NCBI GenBank assembly: GCA_002422085.1
Contig: DISZ01000019.1
Coordinates: forward strand, 199,351-263,350
Length of the DNA: 64,000 bases
DNA from: Rhodobacteraceae bacterium UBA6197
Lineage (GTDB): Bacteria > Pseudomonadota > Alphaproteobacteria > Rhodobacterales > Rhodobacteraceae
Direction: 5' to 3'
Below, piece after piece: positions 43,490 through 50,680 of this stretch (position 1 is its first letter; each line of letters starts with the position of its first letter). Below the pieces are notes generated by a model that did no database searches, had not been told where the DNA came from, and saw nothing but the letters and a program-made list of their open reading frames with translations. A program made the position numbers and the translations under genes.

Positions 43490-44164
43490 ATGATGACGAC
43501 GTTACCAAAAGCGGTGTTGAGCTGGTCTTCTGGCAAGGACTGCGCCTATGCGCTGCACGTCGCGCGCCGCGAGGGTCTGGCCGATGTGGTGGCGCTTTTG
43601 TCCACCACCAACGAGGCCTTTGACCGGGTGGCGATGCATGGCACACGCACCGCGCTGCTGCGTGCCCAGGCTGCGGCTGTGGGCCTGCCGCTGATCGAGG
43701 TGCCACTGCCCTGGCCCTGCTCGAACGAGGTCTACGAGGCGCGGATGACAGCGGCAATGGCCGAGGTCAGGGACATGGGGGTGCGGCAGATGGTCTTTGG
43801 CGATCTGTTTCTTGAGGACGTGCGCGCCTACCGCGAAGAAAAGCTGGCGCCATTGGGGGTCGCGGCAATCTTCCCGCTATGGGGCCGCCCGACCGCCGCG
43901 CTGGCGCGCGAGATGATTGCCAGCGGCATGGACACACGGCTTGTCACCGTAGATCCGCGCCATCTGGACGCCTCGTTCGCGGGGCGCAACTTCGACGAAT
44001 CCCTGCTGGCCGATCTGCCCGCGGGCGTTGACCCCTGCGGCGAACGCGGCGAGTTTCATACCGCCGTGGTCGCGGGGCCGATGTTCTCGGCCCCGATCCC
44101 GGTGCGGTCGGGCGAGGTGGTCACCCGCGACGGCTTTGTCTATGCCGATCTGATCCCGGTCTGA
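43490..44164 (+). CDS. PP-loop ATPase of the Dph6/adenine nucleotide alpha hydrolase family
   Basis: 224 aa. The N-type PP-loop is LSWSSGKDCAYAL, and QMVFGDLFLEDVRAYREEKL and FPLWGRPTAALAREM are the blocks that mark the Dph6-like (ATP-dependent amidation) group. GVDPCGERGEFHTAVVAGP is typical of its end. In eukaryotes such enzymes amidate diphthine, whereas the bacterial substrate is unknown. ATG codons at 43490 and 43493 are both possible, with AAAGAGG in front. It sits 7 bp after glsA, so the two may be co-expressed. Confidence 0.82.
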   Translation: MMTTLPKAVLSWSSGKDCAYALHVARREGLADVVALLSTTNEAFDRVAMHGTRTALLRAQAAAVGLPLIEVPLPWPCSNEVYEARMTAAMAEVRDMGVRQMVFGDLFLEDVRAYREEKLAPLGVAAIFPLWGRPTAALAREMIASGMDTRLVTVDPRHLDASFAGRNFDESLLADLPAGVDPCGERGEFHTAVVAGPMFSAPIPVRSGEVVTRDGFVYADLIPV

Positions 44165-44184
44165 CGCAAGGCGCCAACGCCGGC

Positions 44185-44574
44185 TCAGTTCAGCTTGGTC
44201 CAGGTGCCACCATCGCGGCAAATCCCGAACACGCAGCCCGAAACCGACAGGCTGTTGCCATTCAGTTTCATCTTGGAATTGTAGGTCTTGTTGCGGTCGG
44301 GCGACCAGACCTTGCCGTCGCCATAGGCGCCATTGCCTTTGGGAACCATATCCCAGATGATCCGCTTGCCGATATTTTCGGACGCCAGCGGCTTGCCGGC
44401 GCTATCGAATGATTTGACCAGCGTGCCACAATAGGCCGGACCACAGGGCACAACCTTGACATGACCAAAGTTGCCGTTGTCGTCCGCCTTGGTCTGCCAT
44501 GTGCCTTCGATCGGGTCGGCAAAGGCCATCGCCCCCAGACAGGTGAAAAGGGCTGCAAGCGCGAGTTTCTTCAT
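44185..44574 (-). CDS. DUF2147 exported protein
   Basis: 129 aa with a signal peptide (1-19, MKKLALAALFTCLGAMAFA). The mature protein has the DUF2147 pattern: DPIEGTWQTKADDNGNFGHV, CGPAYCGTLV, GKRIIWDMVP, GKVWSPDRNKTYNSKM, and LSVSGCVFGICRDGGTWTKL at the end. It has four Cys. It is probably a small periplasmic beta-barrel of the lipocalin-like kind. It is opposite in strand to the surrounding his genes and thus a separate unit. Confidence 0.85.
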   Translation of the reverse strand: MKKLALAALFTCLGAMAFADPIEGTWQTKADDNGNFGHVKVVPCGPAYCGTLVKSFDSAGKPLASENIGKRIIWDMVPKGNGAYGDGKVWSPDRNKTYNSKMKLNGNSLSVSGCVFGICRDGGTWTKLN

Positions 44575-44751
44575 TGGTGTCCTCCCTGACATCTGCACGC
44601 ATCACGCCATGCCTCCCGATTCCCGGCAAGCGTAACGTGGCGTAGCGCCCCGCCTTTCAATGCTTTGCAATCCCCCGAAAGCTGTGGCAAGACCCGCGCG
44701 ACCCCAAAGAACCGCGCGCGCCAAGACCCGCGCAAACCTGCAGAGAGCGCC

Positions 44752-45471
44752 ATGATCCTTTACCCCGCCATCGACCTGAAAGACGGCCAATGCGTGCGCC
44801 TTGTGCATGGCAAGATGGACAAGGCCACCGTTTTTGGCGACGACCCGGCCGCACAGGCCGCCCGTTTCGAGACCGCAGGCTGCGAATGGGTCCACCTCGT
44901 GGATCTGAACGGCGCCTTTGCCGGCGTGCCGGTGAACGCCGCGGCCGTCGAGGCGATTCTGGCAAGGATCTCCGTTCCCGCGCAACTCGGCGGTGGCATC
45001 CGCGACATGGCGACCATCGAGCGTTGGATCTCGCGCGGGTTGGCACGCGTCATCCTCGGCACGGTCGCGGTAGAAAACCCCGATCTCGTGCGCCAGGCGG
45101 CGCGGGAATTCCCCGGCAAGGTCGCCGTGGGGATCGACGCGCGCGGCGGCCGCGTAGCCACCAAGGGCTGGGCGACTGAAACCGACGTCATGGTCACCGA
45201 CCTTGCCCGCAGTTATGAGGATGCCGGCGTCGCGGCAATCATCTACACCGATATCATGCGCGACGGCGCGATGGCCGGCCCCAATGTCGCGGCAACCGAG
45301 GCCTTGGCCCGCGCCGTGACCATCCCGGTCATCGCTTCGGGCGGGGTCTCGTCGCTGTCCGATCTGATCGCCCTGCGCGATACCGGCGTCATTGCCGGGG
45401 CCATTTCAGGCCGCGCAATCTACGACGGCGCGCTCGACCTCGCTCAAGCGTTGGCCGCGCTGAACGCCTGA
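44752..45471 (+). CDS. hisA: phosphoribosylformimino-AICAR-P isomerase
   Basis: 239-aa TIM barrel of histidine synthesis. It starts ILYPAIDLKDGQCVRL with the catalytic Asp. QLGGGIRDMATIERWIS, the second Asp in IYTDIMRDGAM and VIASGGVSS are diagnostic. ATG 44752 fits the family; an in-frame extension of 29 codons does not. Confidence 0.96.
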   Translation: MILYPAIDLKDGQCVRLVHGKMDKATVFGDDPAAQAARFETAGCEWVHLVDLNGAFAGVPVNAAAVEAILARISVPAQLGGGIRDMATIERWISRGLARVILGTVAVENPDLVRQAAREFPGKVAVGIDARGGRVATKGWATETDVMVTDLARSYEDAGVAAIIYTDIMRDGAMAGPNVAATEALARAVTIPVIASGGVSSLSDLIALRDTGVIAGAISGRAIYDGALDLAQALAALNA

Positions 45472-45474
45472 TCC

Positions 45475-45500
45475 TTTCATCTTCGCGCAAATATCCCGGG
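45475..45500 (+). repeat. dispersed intergenic repeat, type A copy 2
   Basis: TTTCATCTTCGCGCAAATAT then CCCGGG, starting 4 bp past the hisA stop. The tail is followed by a GCGGGGCAGCGCCCCGC hairpin. Confidence 0.8.
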
Positions 45501-45576
45501 GTGCGGGGCAGCGCCCCGCTTGCAGCGCTTCCCTCGCGCGCCCGCCCACGCTATGAAAGCGATAAAGGAGCATGCC

Positions 45577-46338
45577 ATGCTGAAAACCCGCATCATTCCC
45601 TGCCTCGACGTGGCCGACGGCCGCGTGGTCAAGGGGGTGAACTTCGTCAATCTGATCGACGCGGGCGACCCGGTAGAGGCAGCGCGGGCCTATGATGCCG
45701 CCGGCGCGGATGAGCTGTGCTTTCTCGACATCCACGCCACCCATGAAAACCGCGGCACGATGTATGATCTTGTCACCCGCACCGCCGAACAGTGCTTCAT
45801 GCCGCTGACCGTGGGCGGCGGCGTGCGCACGCATCATGATGTGCGCGCACTCTTGCTGGCGGGGGCCGACAAGGTCAGCTTCAACTCGGCCGCTGTAGCC
45901 GACCCGGATGTGGTCGCCGAAGCCGCCGACCGTTTCGGCAGCCAGTGCATCGTCGTGGCCATCGACGCGAAAACCGTCGCGCCCGGCCGATGGGAGATTT
46001 TCACCCATGGCGGGCGCAAGCCCACGGGGATCGACGCGGTCAGCTTTGCCCGCACTGTCGCGGCCAAAGGCGCGGGCGAGATCCTGCTGACCAGCATGGA
46101 CCGCGACGGAACCCGCGCAGGTTTCAACCTGCCCCTGACGCGCGCGATTTCAGACGCAGTCTCGATCCCGGTCATCGCCTCGGGCGGGGTCGGCACCCTC
46201 GACCACCTCGTCGAGGGCGTCACGAAAGGCGGCGCCAGCGCAGTTCTGGCCGCCTCGATCTTTCATTTCGGCGAATTCACCATCGGCGAGGCCAAAGCGC
46301 ATATGGCGGCTGCGGGAATTCCAGTGAGGTTGACATGA
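45577..46338 (+). CDS. hisF: imidazole glycerol phosphate synthase, cyclase subunit
   Basis: 253-aa TIM barrel partner of HisH. Catalytic Asp residues are in RIIPCLDVADGRVVKG and LTSMDRDGTRAGF, with LTVGGGVRTHHDVR and VIASGGVGTLDHL phosphate-binding motifs. ATG 45577 has AAGGAG six bp upstream. The frame extends upstream without family likeness. Its stop overlaps hisE by 4 bp. Confidence 0.96.
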   Translation: MLKTRIIPCLDVADGRVVKGVNFVNLIDAGDPVEAARAYDAAGADELCFLDIHATHENRGTMYDLVTRTAEQCFMPLTVGGGVRTHHDVRALLLAGADKVSFNSAAVADPDVVAEAADRFGSQCIVVAIDAKTVAPGRWEIFTHGGRKPTGIDAVSFARTVAAKGAGEILLTSMDRDGTRAGFNLPLTRAISDAVSIPVIASGGVGTLDHLVEGVTKGGASAVLAASIFHFGEFTIGEAKAHMAAAGIPVRLT

Positions 46339-46646
46339 ACGCCCTTGACCAATTGGCCGCGACCATCGCCGCGCGCAAAGGCGCTGACCCCGAAACCTCC
46401 TGGACCGCCAAGCTTCTCGCCAAAGGCCCCGAGAAATGCGCCGAGAAATTCGGCGAAGAGGCAATCGAGGCGATCATCGAGGCGGTGAAGGGCGACCGTG
46501 CCAGACTGACGGCCGAGGCGGCGGATGTGCTCTACCACCTGTTGGTCATGTTGGCTGCGCGCGATGTGACTCTGGCCGATGTTCTGGCTGAACTCGAGTG
46601 CCGCGCAGGCACCTCGGGCATTGTCGAAAAAGCCCGTCGCGGATAA
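46335..46646 (+). CDS. hisE: phosphoribosyl-ATP pyrophosphatase
   Basis: 103 aa, second step of histidine synthesis. The all-alpha MazG-like motif is KCAEKFGEEAIEAIIEAV with EAADVLYHLLVML carrying the Mg-binding Glu/Asp residues. ATGA overlap with hisF shows translational coupling. It is monofunctional (no fused HisI). Confidence 0.95.
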   Translation: MNALDQLAATIAARKGADPETSWTAKLLAKGPEKCAEKFGEEAIEAIIEAVKGDRARLTAEAADVLYHLLVMLAARDVTLADVLAELECRAGTSGIVEKARRG

Positions 46647-46654
46647 GCCTTGCA

Positions 46655-46690
46655 GTTTCTTTTTGGAGGAAATACTCCCGCCGGAGACTC
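46655..46690 (+). repeat. dispersed intergenic repeat, type B copy 5 (inverted partner of copy 6)
   Basis: Starts GTTTCTTTTTGGAGGAAATA then CTCCCGCCGGAG, 8 bp past the hisE stop. Its 32-nt arm pairs with 46727-46758 with only two mismatches. Confidence 0.85.
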
Positions 46691-46723
46691 CCCCTCCCCT
46701 CTGGTGGCACTCTGGATTGCCGG

Positions 46724-46759
46724 GGCCTCCGGCGGGAGTATTTTTTCCAAAAAGAAACC
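46724..46759 (-). repeat. dispersed intergenic repeat, type B copy 6
   Basis: Minus strand reads GTTTCTTTTTGGAAAAAATA then CTCCCGCCGGAGG, 5 bp past the stop of the convergent LysR gene. Together with copy 5 it probably ends transcription from both sides. Confidence 0.85.
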
Positions 46760-46763
46760 GGCT

Positions 46764-47735
46764 TCACCCCGGCGCCACCTGTAATGCTGCGGCGAGCCAG
46801 GGATCCTCTGCCAGCGCGGGCGTGACCACCACCTCTTGCAACAGGTCGCGCAGCCGGGCCACGACCCGGGACGGCATGTCGGCCATCAAGCCGGTCCGAG
46901 CGCACAGCGAAATTCTCCGTGACAGGGCTGCTACCGGCAGCGGATGAATTTCAACACCTGCCCGCGCGCCCGACACGTGGCGCAGCGCCAGCGGCGTGAG
47001 GATCGACCAGCCATGCCCGGCCGCGACCATCGCCAGGATTGACGGGTAGCTGTCCAACTCGTAGCGGTGCCCGAAACCGCCGCCCGCACGGGCCAGATGC
47101 GCCGCGATCTGCCGTCCCATCAGCGTGCGGGTGCTGTAGTGGATCAGCGGCAAGCCGTTCGGAGCGCCGCCATGCCCCTTGGGCAACACCGCCACGAAAG
47201 GTTCAGTCAAAAGCGGATGGCACTCCAGACCGTCAGGGCGCGGATCGGGCTCGGCGGCGACCACCATGTCCAGCGCGCGTGCCTCAAGCTGCGCCAGCAA
47301 GCGGTGGCTGGGGCCGGTTTCCAGCAAGAACCGGCAGGCAGTCAGCTCTGCCCCCATCCCGGCCAAAAGTCGTGGGGTGACCTCGGCCTCGAAATCCTCG
47401 ATCATGCCCAGTCGGAATGAGGTCAGCCCTGCCGGATCTGCCAGCCCAACTCCGGCGCGGGCGCGGGCCAGTTCGTCCAGAACCGCCTCGGCGTGGGGCA
47501 AGAACGCGCGCCCTGCCGCTGTCAGCACCAAGGGCCGGGCCGAACGATCCAGAAGTTCCGCCCCCAGACCCGCCTCGAGCCCCGCCAACTGCTGGCTGAC
47601 CGCCGAGGCCGAAGCCCCCAGTCGCCGCGCGGCGGCCGAGATCGCCCGCTCTTCGGCCAAGGCGACGAAAACCTCGACGGCCCACAGCGTCACCCGGCCT
47701 TCGGGACGCCCCGAGTGGTCTATGGTTTTTGGCAT
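46764..47735 (-). CDS. LysR-family transcriptional regulator
   Basis: 323 aa. The HTH at ~20-75 (VFVALAEERAISAAARRLGA, SASAVSQQLAGLEAGLGAEL) is followed by a periplasmic-binding-protein-like effector domain. It is divergent from the aminotransferase gene over a ~200-bp gap, and so is its likely regulator. The effector may be the amine donor or keto acceptor of that enzyme (inference from position). Confidence 0.88.
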   Translation of the reverse strand: MPKTIDHSGRPEGRVTLWAVEVFVALAEERAISAAARRLGASASAVSQQLAGLEAGLGAELLDRSARPLVLTAAGRAFLPHAEAVLDELARARAGVGLADPAGLTSFRLGMIEDFEAEVTPRLLAGMGAELTACRFLLETGPSHRLLAQLEARALDMVVAAEPDPRPDGLECHPLLTEPFVAVLPKGHGGAPNGLPLIHYSTRTLMGRQIAAHLARAGGGFGHRYELDSYPSILAMVAAGHGWSILTPLALRHVSGARAGVEIHPLPVAALSRRISLCARTGLMADMPSRVVARLRDLLQEVVVTPALAEDPWLAAALQVAPG

Positions 47736-47936
47736 GGCACCCCTTTCGGCCGGTCTTGCAGCAGGCTAACGCCCCCCCGACCCCGGTGCAACGACTGGCA
47801 TTTTGCATGATCGCTTCGACTTTTGGCAAGCCCGTCGCCGCGCCGACCCGTCATAGTGGCAGAGCAACACTTCCCCCCATTGCCCTGCCGCATCAGCCCC
47901 GCTAGCGTGCGCCTCGACGTATGAGAGGAGACAAAC

Positions 47937-49304
47937 ATGCGCGATAATACCCCCAACAGCTGGGAAGCACGGGCCGACAAATATTCGCTCTATGGGTTCA
48001 CCGACCTGCCTTCGGTACATGACCGCGGCGCGGTCGTGGTGACGCATGGCAAAGGCCCCTATATCTATGACACCCACGGGCGTCAGTATCTGGACGCCAA
48101 TTCGGGCCTTTGGAACATGGTGGCCGGCTTCGACCACCCCGGCCTGATCGAAACGGCCCAGCGCCAGTATGAAAAACTTGCAGGTTATCATGCGTTCTTC
48201 GGCCGGATGTCGGACCAGACGGTGATGCTGTCGCAAAAGCTGGTCGAGGTCTCGCCGTTTGAAAAGGGCCGGGTGTTCTACACCAACTCGGGCTCCGAGG
48301 CGAATGACACGATGGTCAAGATCCTGTGGTTCCTGCACGCCGCCGAAGGCAAGCCGCAGCGCCGCAAGATCCTGACCCGCGTCAACAGCTATCACGGCGT
48401 AACGGCCGTTTCGGCCAGCATGACCGGCAAGCCCTACAACTCGGTATTCGGCCTGCCCTTGCCCGGCTTCATCCATCTGGGGTGCCCGCATTACTGGCGC
48501 TTTGGCAAGGACGGCGAGTCCGAGGCACAATTCACCGCCCGCCTTGCCGCCGAACTTGAGGCGACGATCATAAAAGAAGGCCCCGACACCATCGCCGGCT
48601 TCTTTGCCGAACCGGTAATGGGCGCCGGCGGCGTCATCCCGCCCTCGGCAGGCTATTTCCAGGCCGTGGCGCCGATCCTCAGGAAATACGGCATTCCGCT
48701 GATTTCCGACGAGGTGATCTGTGGCTTTGGTCGCACCGGCAATACCTGGGGCTGCGAAACCTACGACTTCAAACCCGACGCGATCATCAGCTCGAAGAAC
48801 CTGACCGCCGGCTTCTTCCCGATGGGCGCGGTGATCCTCGGAGACGAGCTTGCGGACCGGGTTCAGGCCGCCGCCGAGGCGATCGAGGAATTCCCGCACG
48901 GCTTTACCGCCTCGGGGCATCCGGTCGGCTGTGCGATTGCCCTGAAGGCCATCGACGTGGTGATGAACGAAGGTCTGGCCGAAAACGTCCGCACCCTGAC
49001 CCCGAAATTCGAAGAGGGTCTCAAGCGGCTTGCCGAAAACCCCAATATCGGGGAATGGCGCGGCAAAGGGCTGATGGGGGCGCTGGAGGCGGTCAAGGAC
49101 AAGGACACCAAGACCCCGTTCGACGGCTCGCTTTCGGTGTCGGAACGCATCGCCAATGCCTGCACCGACCAAGGGCTGATCTGCCGCCCGCTGGGTCAGG
49201 CGATCGTGCTTTGCCCGCCGTTCATCATGACCGACGCGCAGATGGACGAGATGTTCAGCAAGCTTGAGGCGGCGTTGAAAAAAGTCTTTGCCGAGGTCGC
49301 CTGA
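47937..49304 (+). CDS. class III (omega-amino acid type) PLP aminotransferase
   Basis: 455 aa. The PLP Lys is in AIISSKNLTAGFFPMGAV, cofactor contacts are in FYTNSGSEANDTMVK and the Asp in LISDEVICGFGRTG, and the substrate loop is in NSYHGVTAVSAS. The overall text is that of the bacterial omega-transaminases annotated as beta-alanine, taurine or putrescine:pyruvate aminotransferases. The window has a polyamine-type importer ~43 kb away, but no adjacent catabolic genes settle the substrate. AGGAGAC lies 5 bp before the ATG. Confidence 0.9.
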   Translation: MRDNTPNSWEARADKYSLYGFTDLPSVHDRGAVVVTHGKGPYIYDTHGRQYLDANSGLWNMVAGFDHPGLIETAQRQYEKLAGYHAFFGRMSDQTVMLSQKLVEVSPFEKGRVFYTNSGSEANDTMVKILWFLHAAEGKPQRRKILTRVNSYHGVTAVSASMTGKPYNSVFGLPLPGFIHLGCPHYWRFGKDGESEAQFTARLAAELEATIIKEGPDTIAGFFAEPVMGAGGVIPPSAGYFQAVAPILRKYGIPLISDEVICGFGRTGNTWGCETYDFKPDAIISSKNLTAGFFPMGAVILGDELADRVQAAAEAIEEFPHGFTASGHPVGCAIALKAIDVVMNEGLAENVRTLTPKFEEGLKRLAENPNIGEWRGKGLMGALEAVKDKDTKTPFDGSLSVSERIANACTDQGLICRPLGQAIVLCPPFIMTDAQMDEMFSKLEAALKKVFAEVA

Positions 49305-49319
49305 CACGGCCACAGCACT

Positions 49320-49350
49320 CGGGGGGCCCTCGCGCTGGGGGCCCCTCTTC
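49320..49350 (+). terminator. GC-rich hairpin after the aminotransferase
   Basis: GGGGGGCCC and GGGGGCCCC around CTCGCGCT can pair in several registers and are followed by TCTTC. A type A repeat follows immediately. Confidence 0.4.
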
Positions 49351-49355
49351 ATGAA

Positions 49356-49390
49356 TTCATCTTCGCAAAAATATCTCCGCCGGAGGCTCC
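49356..49390 (+). repeat. dispersed intergenic repeat, type A copy 3
   Basis: ATTCATCTTCGCAAAAATAT then CTCCGCCGGAGGCTC, ~50 bp past the aminotransferase stop and 16 bp before the convergent phaR end. Confidence 0.8.
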
Positions 49391-49406
49391 CCGGCCCGCT
49401 GCCCGC

Positions 49407-49967
49407 CTAAAGCTTTGAAAGCTTGGACTGCAACTCTGCCAGTTGTTTCTTGATCGCGTTCAGGTCTTCGCGGTCGGCCACCTTTTCGGGGCTTGCCTCG
49501 GTTTCATCGTCAGATTCTGCGTCACCTTTCCAGCCGCCCATCATCATCTTCATGAAGGCCTGCTGCTGTTTTTGCAGCGCCTCGAAGCCGGGCATCTTCG
49601 CCATCGGGTTCGGCATTCCCGGGAAACCTTCAAGAATCTTCGATTGCCCCTCGCGCAACATCTCAAAGCTGGCCGCCAGAAACTGTGGCACCACGCTTTG
49701 CGCATTGGTCGTGTAGCTGCGCACCAGATCGGTCAGCACGTCGACCGGCAGAACGCTTTCACCGCGGCTTTCATGCTCCGCGACAATCTGAAGCAGATAT
49801 TGCCGGGTCAGGTCGTCGCCTGACTTCAGGTCAATGATCTGCACCTCACGGCCATCCCTGATAAAGCTGGCGATATCTTCCAGCGTCACGTAGTCGCTGG
49901 TTTCCGTGTTGTACAACCGGCGGCTCGCATAGCGCTTTATCAGCAAGGGCTTGGCATCTTCGGCCAT
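49407..49967 (-). CDS. phaR: polyhydroxyalkanoate synthesis repressor
   Basis: 186 aa. The N-terminal PHB-sensing/DNA-binding domain opens with IKRYASRRLYNTETSDYVTL and LEDIASFIRDGREVQIIDLK. A second block DLTRQYLLQIVAEHE and a charged coiled-coil tail (EDLNAIKKQLAELQSKL) follow. PhaR represses phasin and its own gene until it binds PHB granules. The start is at 49967 (MAEDAK) with GAGGAC upstream. It is last in phaC-phaP-phaR. Confidence 0.93.
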   Translation of the reverse strand: MAEDAKPLLIKRYASRRLYNTETSDYVTLEDIASFIRDGREVQIIDLKSGDDLTRQYLLQIVAEHESRGESVLPVDVLTDLVRSYTTNAQSVVPQFLAASFEMLREGQSKILEGFPGMPNPMAKMPGFEALQKQQQAFMKMMMGGWKGDAESDDETEASPEKVADREDLNAIKKQLAELQSKLSKL

Positions 49968-49992
49968 CGGGTCCTCCCCAAGTTCTTTTTGG

Positions 49993-50022
49993 CAGTGCAG
50001 CAAAGCCTACTGCGCGCCGCAG
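49993..50022. promoter_or_regulatory. TGC-rich region upstream of phaR
   Basis: CAGTGCAGC and, 8 bp later, CTGCGCGCCGCAG (CTGC-N5-GCAG) lie just before phaR. They are possible PhaR autoregulation sites, but the spacer differs from the N3 form. Confidence 0.35.
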
Positions 50023-50033
50023 CAAAAGCAAAC

Positions 50034-50065
50034 AAAGAAAAAAGGGCAGACCCGAAGGCCTGCCC
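50034..50065 (-). terminator. intrinsic terminator after phaP
   Basis: On the minus strand GGGCAG and CTGCCC pair around a 10-nt loop, followed by TTTTTTCTTT. It lies between phaP and phaR, so phasin transcripts can end before phaR. Confidence 0.8.
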
Positions 50066-50114
50066 TGTCAGTCGATCAACCGGCTGGGAGGAGGACGCCG
50101 GTCTTTCGTCAATC

Positions 50115-50561
50115 TTACTTCGCAGCGGTCGCTTTTTTCGCGGCGGTCGCAACTTCTTCAGTCGCTTTCTTCACCGCGGCGGTCGCGTCTTGCGACACTT
50201 CTTTGCCCGCAGCCAGCATCAGCTCGACAGTTTCCATTTGCACTTTTTTCGCAACTTCGGCGAAAGCGGCCAGGTTTTCAGCAGCCATTTCAGCAGCGGC
50301 CGAGGCAAAATCGGAAACCGATTTGGCATAGTCAGCCGGCTCTTCCTTGGTCTTGGCCAGAACGCCAACCTTGGCGATCGTGGCTTTCGCCCAGGACGAC
50401 GAAATCTCGGTCGATTTCTCAGCGGCTTCCAGCGCCACTTTGGTCATTTTCTCGCCCATCGCGGCCGAGGTCTTGAACGCGTCCTGGAACGCCGATGCGT
50501 CAACCGGGAACGAGGCCATCATGTCTTGCATGACTTTGGTGAAGTCTTGGGTCTTTGCCAT
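50115..50561 (-). CDS. phaP: phasin
   Basis: 148 aa, PHB granule surface protein. It is almost wholly amphipathic helix, Ala/Lys/Glu-rich, with TKVALEAAEKSTEISSSWAK and the end TAAVKKATEEVATAAKKATA. ATG 50561 (MAKTQD) follows the promoter and operator described separately. It sits between phaC and phaR. Confidence 0.9.
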   Translation of the reverse strand: MAKTQDFTKVMQDMMASFPVDASAFQDAFKTSAAMGEKMTKVALEAAEKSTEISSSWAKATIAKVGVLAKTKEEPADYAKSVSDFASAAAEMAAENLAAFAEVAKKVQMETVELMLAAGKEVSQDATAAVKKATEEVATAAKKATAAK

Positions 50562-50613
50562 CTGAGTATCTCCATCTGCATTGGGCGCGCCGCCCGTTTC
50601 TGCTTCTGGACAT

Positions 50614-50642
50614 GATATACATGCTGCACCGCAGCATTTCAA
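50614..50642 (-). promoter_or_regulatory. phaP promoter with PhaR operator in the spacer
   Basis: On the minus strand TTGAAA (-35) and TATATC (-10) are exactly 17 bp apart. The spacer holds the perfect palindrome ATGCTGC-N3-GCAGCAT (plus-strand 50621-50637), which contains CTGC-N3-GCAG. A repressor bound there would block RNA polymerase, as expected for PhaR control of phasin. Confidence 0.78.
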
Positions 50643-50680
50643 GTGTTTTCATGCCGCGTCGCAGAATTTTATTTGGCACC

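Noticed and set aside
47766..49352. 528-codon open frame antisense to the aminotransferase
   Set aside because: The aminotransferase has the PLP Lys and cofactor motifs in the plus frame. The antisense frame has none.
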